From the NCBI GenBank assembly GCA_002478115.1, contig DLMH01000200.1, forward strand, positions 1-8,969: a DNA stretch of 8,969 nucleotides, read 5' to 3'. Both the position numbers and the translations under genes were made by a program. The DNA is from Candidatus Acidiferrum typicum. GTDB taxonomy: Bacteria; Acidobacteriota; Terriglobia; Acidiferrales; UBA7541. The notes beneath the pieces are model-generated. The model worked only from the letters and a program-made list of their open reading frames with translations, searched no databases and was not told where the DNA came from. Shown here in pieces: positions 1-5,372 of this stretch; position 1 is the stretch's first letter; every line of letters starts with the position of its first letter.

Positions 1-62
1 CGCTTCCGATAAAACACTAGCGTCACCCGCCCGGGGAGGCGAGCTGCGAATGGAACTCCTCC

Positions 63-71
63 TGCTATGAT
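63..71 (+). promoter_or_regulatory. Extended -10 promoter element before the amidohydrolase gene
   Basis: TGCTATGAT fits an extended -10 element: a TG dinucleotide, one base, then TATGAT, which matches TATAAT at five of six positions. No good -35 box lies 16-18 bases upstream, as is usual for extended -10 promoters. Transcription would start near base 78, leaving a leader of about 15 bases that still contains the GGAG ribosome binding site at 84-87. The placement is consistent, but the call rests on one short motif. Confidence 0.35.
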
Positions 72-92
72 CGTCCGTCCAACGGAGCAACC

Positions 93-1535
93 ATGCGCAA
101 GCTGATTTTCTTTCTGTTTTTTCTGGCATTATCAACCACCATTGTGTGCGCACAGCAGTACGACCTGGTGCTCGAAGGTGGACGTATCATGGATCCCGAA
201 ACCGGCCTAGATGCAGTGCGCAACGTTGGCATCCGCGACGGAAAGATTGTCTGCGTCTCATCCGAGGCGCTGAGCGGACGCCGTGTCATCCATGCCGGTG
301 GGCTGGTGGTCGCTCCCGGATTCATTGACCTACACCAGCACGGCCAGGAGCTGGAGAGCCAGCGCGTCAAGGCACTCGACGGCGTAACCACGGCGCTCGA
401 ACTGGAAATCGGCGCGCCTGACGTCGCTCAGTTCCTGAAAGCAAAAGAGGGGCAGTCGCTCATTCACTACGGCACGTCGGCCAGCCATGTGGCGGCACGG
501 GCTCTGGTATTCGGAGTGCCGCTGACGCCCGGAGAAATCCTGCCGAAGAACGGCCCCGCGACCGATCAGCCAGCCACACCCGAGCAGATCGAGGCTATGC
601 GGGAACGCTTGCGCGCAGAGTTGGAAGCCGGCGGCTTGGCTGTAGGGATGGGAATCCAGTACACCCCGGGAGCAACTCGGCTGGAAGTGATTGACATGTT
701 CCGCCTCGCGGCCGAACGGAGACTTCCCGTATACACTCACATGCGCAGCGCGGGCCGCGTCGAGCCCGGCTCGGCCATTGAGGCGACCAACGAAGTCATC
801 GGAGCAGCCGCTATCACGGGGACTTCGCTGCACATCGTGCACATTAACAGCACCTGCGCGCGCGACGCCATGGAGTGTCTTGCCATGGTCGAAGGAGCGC
901 GTGCCCGTGGCCTCGATGTCACCACCGAGGCCTACCCCTACACTGCGGGCATGACCTTCATAAACTCAGCGCTCTTCAACCCCGGCTGGCGGGAGAAGTT
1001 TGGTATTGACTATAGCGACCTGGTGCTTCCAAACACTGGCGAGCACCTAACCAAGGCGCGCTTTGACGAGCTGCATAACTCCAGCATGCCGCAGTTGGTA
1101 TTGGTCTTCTCCAACACACAGGAAATGGTGGACAAAGTGATCCCTCACCCACTGGTGATGATCGCCAGCGATGGCATCCAGGGCCATCCCCGCAACGCCG
1201 GAACCTACTCGCGTGTGCTGGCCCAATATGTGCGCGAAAAGGGGACGATCACGCTGATGGATGCGCTGCGAAAGATGAGTCTCATGCCGGCGGAGATGCT
1301 TGAGCGTTCCACTCCCGCTGCACGGCAAAAAGGCAGACTGCAGGAGGGCGCTGACGCCGACATTGTTGTGTTCGACCCTGCGACCATCAGTGACCGATCC
1401 ACCTTCGCGAAGCCCATGGAACCGAGCGTGGGCGTGCGCTATTTGGTGGTAGGCGGAACCATTGTTGTCGACGAAGGCAAGATCGTGCCAGATGTTTTCC
1501 CCGGCCGCGCACTGCTGGGGGCGGGAAAGCGCTGA
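93..1535 (+). CDS. Exported N-acyl-D-amino-acid deacylase-like amidohydrolase
   Basis: A metal-dependent hydrolase of the amidohydrolase superfamily, closest in pattern to the D-aminoacylase / N-acyl-D-glutamate deacylase group, which releases free D-amino acids from N-acyl forms. The 480 residues begin with a signal peptide: Arg and Lys at 2-3, a hydrophobic stretch at 4-18, and a V-C-A cleavage site after residue 20. It should therefore act in the periplasm or outside the cell. The N-terminal beta-sandwich strand (VLEGGRIMDPETG, 26-38) leads into the metal motif GFIDLHQH (76-83, H81 and H83). Further likely metal or catalytic residues are H216 (YTHMRS), H250 (HIVH) and D360 (IASD). The family's C-terminal signature GADADIVVFDP lies at 419-429. 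Where D-aminoacylases carry a metal-binding Cys after the VTT motif, this protein has Glu residues (E103, E105). GGAG at 84-87, five bases before the ATG, fixes the start. The substrate side chain cannot be read from the sequence; other N-acyl or dipeptide substrates remain possible. Confidence 0.85.
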   Translation: MRKLIFFLFFLALSTTIVCAQQYDLVLEGGRIMDPETGLDAVRNVGIRDGKIVCVSSEALSGRRVIHAGGLVVAPGFIDLHQHGQELESQRVKALDGVTTALELEIGAPDVAQFLKAKEGQSLIHYGTSASHVAARALVFGVPLTPGEILPKNGPATDQPATPEQIEAMRERLRAELEAGGLAVGMGIQYTPGATRLEVIDMFRLAAERRLPVYTHMRSAGRVEPGSAIEATNEVIGAAAITGTSLHIVHINSTCARDAMECLAMVEGARARGLDVTTEAYPYTAGMTFINSALFNPGWREKFGIDYSDLVLPNTGEHLTKARFDELHNSSMPQLVLVFSNTQEMVDKVIPHPLVMIASDGIQGHPRNAGTYSRVLAQYVREKGTITLMDALRKMSLMPAEMLERSTPAARQKGRLQEGADADIVVFDPATISDRSTFAKPMEPSVGVRYLVVGGTIVVDEGKIVPDVFPGRALLGAGKR

Positions 1536-1592
1536 GCATTCCATGACTAGCTACGGCTTCCGACGCCCATGGCCTGGAATCCCACAGGCACG

Positions 1593-1650
1593 CTGGCGGC
1601 CAACTCCCGGATAGCCGGCCACTCGGAACCTACCCGCAATGGGCCGCCGG
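1593..1650. terminator. Inverted repeat between convergent genes, possible two-way terminator
   Basis: The 129-base spacer between the convergent amidohydrolase and permease genes contains GGCGGCC (1595-1601) and its reverse complement GGCCGCC (1642-1648). One outer G-T wobble and one C-G pair (1593-1594 with 1649-1650) extend this to a 9-pair stem. The 40-base loop includes a small CCGG-ATAG-CCGG hairpin. There is no T-run after either arm, so factor-independent termination is doubtful. I see no small gene in this spacer. Confidence 0.25.
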
Positions 1651-1664
1651 TGCATTAGAATCCA

Positions 1665-3077
1665 CTAGTTCCGTCTGGAATGTATGTCTGCGGCACGAGG
1701 CCGTTTGCGCCAGCGGTAGAAGAACGGAATACCGAGAACAATCACTCCCAGCCCCAGCGAGGAACGTACGGGCCGGACCATCCACAAGTTGACCGTCAAA
1801 GCCATCGCGGCAGCCAAAAAGATGAGCGGCGTCCAGGGATATCCCCAAGCGCGGTAAGGCCGAACCAGGTTCGGCTCTTTTTGGCGTAAACGTATCAGGG
1901 CAATCGCCACTAACCCGAAAAAGATCCACACGGCAAAGACAAACAGTGAATAGAGTTCCTCGAACGTCCCACTGAGCGCCAGCAGCGCAGCGATCGAGCC
2001 CAGGAAAACCAACGCGCCGGTGGGCGTACGAAGGGAAGGATGAAGGCGCTCCGCGAAACGGAAGAACAAACCGTCGCGCGCCATGGCGTACGGGATGCGA
2101 GCACCGGTCAAGACCACGACGTGCAGCGCCCCAAGAGCCGACACGGCCATGGCGACCGTGAGCCAAGCTGCGCCGCGCGAACCACTCAGCGATTGCACTA
2201 CGTCCGACGCAACATGCTGGGACGCCGCCACCTGTGCGAACGGCAACACATGAAAGTACACAACATTCGCCATCAAATACAGCCCACCCACAGTGAGCAG
2301 CCCAAAAATGATGGCTCTGGGGATGTTCTTCTGCGGCTGGACAATCTCTTCCCCCAGATCGCCTAGATCGTTAAAGCCGTTGTAAGCCCACATCGTAGGA
2401 ACGAGCGCTGTCAGCAAGGCGCCAATCGTTCCCAAGCTGAACGATGTTATCGCTGGCGCAGTTGAGCCGGCGTGTTTTGTTCCGAACACTACTCCTCCGA
2501 CAACAATGACCAGGATTGTGCCCATCTTGAGCGATGTCAGCAGCACCTGGATAGCGCCACCCATCCGCACACTGAAACCATTGACCGCCGTCACGATCAC
2601 CACGATCAACGCCGCAATCGGCTGGGCCGTCGTGAACGTGAATAAGTAACGCCCGATGTGACTGCTGAACAAAGGCGTGGCCACAATGGGAAACAAGAAT
2701 CCCAGGAACCGCACGAAACCGGCCGCCAGAGTGGCCATAGCGACTGGCCGCTCGAGAAACGAACTCATCCAGCCAAAGAGAAATCCCCAGAGAGGGCCGA
2801 GCCCTCGGCCAAGGTAGACGTAGGGGCCGCCGGCCTTCGGAAAAGCCGCACCGAGTTCGGCATAGCAGAAGGCGCCCAAAAGCACGATGAGCAAGCCGAG
2901 GATCCAGGCGATCAACACCAGTGTGGCGGAGCCCACGTCGCGCGCCATGTCGCTAGCGACAAGAAAAACTCCCGTCCCGATCGTGTCGCCAATGACGATG
3001 GCGATCGCCGGCCCAAGACCCAGGACACGAACCAAATCACTTCGCTCGGAATGGTCAGATGGATCGCTAGCCAACAT
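1665..3077 (-). CDS. APC-superfamily amino acid permease
   Basis: An inner-membrane amino acid transporter of the APC superfamily, most like the LAT/AAT-type permeases. At 470 residues with about 12 hydrophobic segments it has the normal family length. Diagnostic features are the first-helix motif GDTIGTGVFLV (30-40), the segment CYAELGAAFPKAGGPYVYL (71-89), the sixth-helix region AYNGFNDLGDLGEE (231-244) followed by PQKNIPRAI (248-256), and the C-terminal RPYRAWGYPWTPLIF (406-420). The tail after residue 455 is basic and presumably cytoplasmic. The ATG at 3077 has no Shine-Dalgarno sequence, and an in-frame stop lies six codons upstream. A likely promoter sits so near that the mRNA may be nearly leaderless. 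Its neighbours suggest uptake of D-amino acids or their precursors, but the sequence does not show the substrate, and antiport or peptide-related cargo is possible. No truncation is visible. Confidence 0.88.
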   Translation of the reverse strand: MLASDPSDHSERSDLVRVLGLGPAIAIVIGDTIGTGVFLVASDMARDVGSATLVLIAWILGLLIVLLGAFCYAELGAAFPKAGGPYVYLGRGLGPLWGFLFGWMSSFLERPVAMATLAAGFVRFLGFLFPIVATPLFSSHIGRYLFTFTTAQPIAALIVVIVTAVNGFSVRMGGAIQVLLTSLKMGTILVIVVGGVVFGTKHAGSTAPAITSFSLGTIGALLTALVPTMWAYNGFNDLGDLGEEIVQPQKNIPRAIIFGLLTVGGLYLMANVVYFHVLPFAQVAASQHVASDVVQSLSGSRGAAWLTVAMAVSALGALHVVVLTGARIPYAMARDGLFFRFAERLHPSLRTPTGALVFLGSIAALLALSGTFEELYSLFVFAVWIFFGLVAIALIRLRQKEPNLVRPYRAWGYPWTPLIFLAAAMALTVNLWMVRPVRSSLGLGVIVLGIPFFYRWRKRPRAADIHSRRN

Positions 3078-3089
3078 CGCGGAAGTCAG

Positions 3090-3118
3090 AGCCTACTAGC
3101 AGCAATGAAGATGGTCAA
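3090..3118 (-). promoter_or_regulatory. Candidate promoter of the permease gene
   Basis: On the minus strand, TTGACC (3118-3113, five of six matches to TTGACA) is followed after exactly 17 bases by TAGGCT (3095-3090). TAGGCT keeps the three most important -10 positions: T1, A2 and T6. Transcription would start near 3083, only about five bases before the ATG at 3077. That agrees with the absence of a ribosome binding site in front of this gene. Confidence 0.35.
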
Positions 3119-3120
3119 CG

Positions 3121-3135
3121 ACCCGCCAGGTGGGT
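3121..3135. promoter_or_regulatory. 15-base palindrome, possible operator of the permease gene
   Basis: ACCCGCCAGGTGGGT is symmetric around base 3128 at six of seven position pairs; the remaining pair is G opposite T. It ends three bases upstream of the TTGACC -35 box, a normal place for a regulator to bind. With a one-base centre it cannot form an RNA hairpin, so a DNA-binding dimer site is the better reading. No regulator gene is present in the window. Confidence 0.25.
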
Positions 3136-3390
3136 AGTGGTCCCCCTTCATAGATTGCCCACTGCCCGCCCGGCGACTCAGTTCCAAGGCAATAGTCCGT
3201 CGCCAAAGAAATGCCGCGAAGAACGCAAAGTCAGAGTAACTGTAAAGCGCGCAAAGCATTCGGAAAGGCGCGAAGTGATCCCACCCACCGAAAGGGTCTG
3301 CCCGAGCCACTACGCATCCGGACCAGTCCTGTCGTTCCGTGGCGGACGGGAAATACTCGGGCCCATAGCGCTGATTCAGGTTTGCGCGAT

Positions 3391-4620
3391 ATGATCGAAG
3401 CCGCGATGGCAGCGCATAAATTGATGCTGAGCGAGTTTCCCTTGGACGAACGTCACCGCGTGGCCGGCATTGAAGACGTCCTTACTCCTGCGCTTGTGGT
3501 CTATCCGGAAATCGTGGCGTCAAACATTGCGCGGACTTTGCATCTGCTCGGAGGAGATCCGGATCGCTGGCGTGTGCACATCAAGACCGCAAAGCTGGCC
3601 TACACGCTTCGCATGCTTGTTGAGCGGTGTGTCCGGAGTTTCAAGTGCGCAACCACGCTCGAACTGCTGGTAGCTTGCTCCAGCGGAGTAGCCGACGTCC
3701 TTCTTGCCTACCCGGTGGTGGGCGCAAATGCACGCCGCGTGCTCGAAATAGCGAATCAGTTCCCGCGCGTCCGGATTTCTGTCCTGGTCGAGAACGAAGA
3801 ACAGGTGCGGCAATGGCGAGGCAGCTCAGTCGAGGTGTTTGTCGACATAAATCCTGGCATGAATCGAACAGGAGTCGAACAGGGCCAGACCGACAAAGTG
3901 GTTAGGCTTGTGCGTGCTGTTAAAGAAGCGGAACTGCAATTCGGCGGCCTGCACTACTATGACGGCCAGCACGGGGGAGTCGACGAGCCCGAACGGACCG
4001 CAGCGGCGCATGCCGGCTACGATCGTTTGCTGAAACTTGTGATCGCGATCCAGGACAGTGGGATGAGCGTGCCGGAAGTCATCACCGCAGGGACGCCGAC
4101 GTTCCCCTGCTCTCTCGCGTACAAAGGTTTTCACGGCGCAGGGTTCATCCACCGTGTCTCGCCTGGAACAATTGTCTATTGCGATGCTACAAGTCTGGCG
4201 CAACTGCCCGCTGAATACGGCTACGCGCCAGCGGCACTGGTATTAACACGTGTGGTCAGCCGGCCACACGACGGAATCATCACCTGCGACGCGGGCCACA
4301 AAGCTGTCTCGGCCGATGCTGGCGTGCCCACGTGCGTGGTGGCCGCACATTCAGAACTGACGCCTCTCGCGCCCAGTGAAGAGCATCTTCCGATGGCATT
4401 GAACCGCGAAACCGCAGGTCCGCAGGTAGGCGAAGCGCTCTATCTCCTACCGCGCCACATCTGCCCCACGGTGAACAACTTTGATTCCGCGCTCCTCGTG
4501 CGGAACGGCCAGATCGCATCAGTAGAGAAAGTTACCGCCCGCGGACGCGAAGCGCCGCTGCTGCCCACGTTAGCGTTGGCCAAGTCCTCAGTGGGTCTCG
4601 CGGCTACCGAGCCAGTTTAG
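3391..4620 (+). CDS. PLP enzyme of the D-threonine aldolase / D-serine dehydratase family
   Basis: A 409-residue fold-type III pyridoxal-phosphate enzyme with an alanine-racemase-like N-terminal barrel and a metal-binding C-terminal domain. Family members cleave D-threonine-type beta-hydroxy D-amino acids to glycine plus an aldehyde, or dehydrate D-serine to pyruvate and ammonia. The barrel starts at LTPALVVY (31-38). The Schiff-base lysine is probably K65 in RVHIKTAK. Other landmarks are FVDINPGMNRTG (150-161), the phosphate-side segment TAGTPTFP (232-239), CDAGHKAVSAD (299-309), EEH (330-332) and PRHICPTVN (354-362), whose H356-x-C358 is the likely zinc pair. From memory, chicken D-serine dehydratase uses His-x-Cys and Alcaligenes D-threonine aldolase His-x-Asp, so dehydratase activity is slightly favoured. 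The start at 3391 is chosen because homology begins soon after it; the Shine-Dalgarno sequence is weak, and ATG codons at 3406 or 3424 are alternatives. Its neighbours, a deacylase, a permease and RidA, fit D-amino-acid breakdown. Confidence 0.82.
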   Translation: MIEAAMAAHKLMLSEFPLDERHRVAGIEDVLTPALVVYPEIVASNIARTLHLLGGDPDRWRVHIKTAKLAYTLRMLVERCVRSFKCATTLELLVACSSGVADVLLAYPVVGANARRVLEIANQFPRVRISVLVENEEQVRQWRGSSVEVFVDINPGMNRTGVEQGQTDKVVRLVRAVKEAELQFGGLHYYDGQHGGVDEPERTAAAHAGYDRLLKLVIAIQDSGMSVPEVITAGTPTFPCSLAYKGFHGAGFIHRVSPGTIVYCDATSLAQLPAEYGYAPAALVLTRVVSRPHDGIITCDAGHKAVSADAGVPTCVVAAHSELTPLAPSEEHLPMALNRETAGPQVGEALYLLPRHICPTVNNFDSALLVRNGQIASVEKVTARGREAPLLPTLALAKSSVGLAATEPV

Positions 4621-4639
4621 GCGAGACAATCTAGGAAAG

Positions 4640-4709
4640 AAATTCCGCGCCGCGACCTTGGTCGGGGTGGCCCCTCCTTGTGGCATTTTTTGCGACAGAG
4701 CGGGAATTT
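4640..4709. terminator. Candidate two-way terminator between the PLP-enzyme and RidA genes
   Basis: The 88-base spacer between these convergent genes is almost all foldable. AAATTCCGC (4640-4648) pairs with GC-[G]-GGAATTT (4700-4709, one bulged G). Inside lie GACC-TT-GGTC (4654-4663) and GGGG-TGG-CCCC (4664-4674), followed on the plus strand by TTTTTT at 4686-4691. The outer arm ends in a T-rich stretch on both strands. The arrangement suits transcription stopping from both sides, although neither inner hairpin is directly joined to the T-run. The outer arm overlaps the RidA stop codon. Confidence 0.4.
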
Positions 4710-5167
4710 TATTTGTTCCGGCGGCTGGCCTTCTTCTTTGTCTTCTTCTTTGCCCCAGGCACTGGTCTCGGGCCCGTTTTCTTCACACTGTACGCAACGC
4801 AGTCGATTTCGATCAGCATGCCTGGAGTGTGACCAAGATCGCTGCCTACCGTCGTGCGCGCCGGATACGGCGGCGAAAAACGTCGTGCGTAAACCGCGTT
4901 GTAGCGCGCGAACAAACTCGTATCACTCAGGTGCACATGAACCTTCACCACATCGCGAAGAGAAGCTCCGTCCGCCTCGAGAATGGCAACAATGTTATCA
5001 ATGGTCTGCTCCGCCTGCTGCTCAATGCTGTCGCCGACCAGCCCGCCATGGACCGGGTCGATCGGACCCGTTCCGCTAACGAAGACGAAATCCCCGGCCC
5101 GCCATCCCTGGGAATAAGCTCCTCCCGGCGGTGCACCACGCTTAGCTTGAATCACGTATTTGGCCAT
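4709..5167 (-). CDS. RidA-family enamine/imine deaminase with Lys-rich tail
   Basis: A cytoplasmic RidA (YjgF/YER057c/UK114) protein, normally a trimer, which hydrolyses the reactive enamine/imine intermediates released by PLP-dependent dehydratases. From the chosen start it has 152 residues, against roughly 125-130 for the family. The deaminase residues of archetypal RidA are all identifiable: Y18 in PPGGAYSQ, S31 in VSGTGP, R104 in PARTTV and E120 in LIEID. The excess length is a basic C-terminal tail after residue 130, ending with AKKKTKKKASRRNK, which is not part of the fold. The ATG at 5167 is preferred because the family fold begins at KYVIQ; GGAG (5181-5178) lies ten bases upstream. 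The frame stays open to an ATG at 5275, but those extra 36 residues look unrelated. The PLP enzyme next door is an obvious source of substrate, though RidA proteins are usually promiscuous. Confidence 0.9.
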   Translation of the reverse strand: MAKYVIQAKRGAPPGGAYSQGWRAGDFVFVSGTGPIDPVHGGLVGDSIEQQAEQTIDNIVAILEADGASLRDVVKVHVHLSDTSLFARYNAVYARRFSPPYPARTTVGSDLGHTPGMLIEIDCVAYSVKKTGPRPVPGAKKKTKKKASRRNK

Positions 5168-5256
5168 CTTCTCGTATCTCCGTAGCTCCTTCTCTCGCGT
5201 CATCCCGCTGAATCCTGCCGTGATATCAGCAGCTTCCCAGGAACTATCACATAGTA

Positions 5257-5311
5257 ACTCCCGAATCGTCGGCAAACCTTACCTTGCCCGGATTAGGTAA
5301 GAGTTGCCCGT
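5257..5311 (+). repeat. Repeat copy A, intact hairpin
   Basis: A 55-base unit in the kinase-RidA spacer that recurs at 8896-8949 with about six differences, and partly at 8080-8122. Its core is an imperfect palindrome: GGCAAACCTTACCT (5271-5284), a ten-base loop, and AGGTAAGAGTTGCC (5295-5308), pairing at 12 of 14 positions with a two-base internal mismatch. It lies 90 bases upstream of the RidA start and about 60 bases past the kinase stop. No T-run follows on the minus strand, so it is not a standard terminator, though a processing or mRNA-protecting hairpin is possible. The rest of the spacer (5168-5256, 5312-5372) shows nothing I can name. Confidence 0.75.
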
Positions 5312-5372
5312 GATCCAGGAGGAATCTGCACTAAGCGCCCACCGCTATCGACTGGCCAACATAAGCAACAGG

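Larger units (their letters stand above)
3078..3390. other. Divergent control region between permease and PLP-enzyme genes
   Basis: This 313-base stretch separates the divergent permease and PLP-enzyme genes. On its permease side it holds a likely sigma-70-type promoter and a palindrome (separate entries). On the PLP-enzyme side I found no convincing -10/-35 pair. The 3391 frame stays open leftward to an ATG at 3211, but the residues this would add do not resemble the enzyme family and are rich in Arg, Lys, Ser and Pro, so I treat them as noncoding. Confidence 0.5.

Noticed and set aside
330..842. Long open frame opposite the amidohydrolase gene
   Set aside because: It is a high-GC antisense shadow of a gene with clear family motifs, and its translation shows no recognisable domain.
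1538..1579. ATTCCA / TGGAAT inverted repeat after the amidohydrolase stop
   Set aside because: Six-base arms with a 30-base loop are expected by chance in a spacer of this size.
3211..3390. 60-residue N-terminal extension of the PLP enzyme from an upstream ATG
   Set aside because: The added residues are Arg/Lys/Ser/Pro-rich with no family similarity, and the fold begins about 30 residues after the ATG at 3391.
5168..5275. 36-residue N-terminal extension of RidA
   Set aside because: Family homology starts at the ATG at 5167, which has GGAG ten bases upstream; the extension overlaps the left part of repeat copy A.
5248..5275. RidA promoter made of TTGCCG in repeat copy A and TATGTG 16 bases on
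   Set aside because: The -10 match is only three of six and lacks the final T; too weak to list as a feature.
5271..5308. Repeat copy A hairpin as an intrinsic terminator of the kinase gene
   Set aside because: No T-run follows the stem on the minus strand, and the same hairpin occurs after dinB in the opposite sense relative to transcription.
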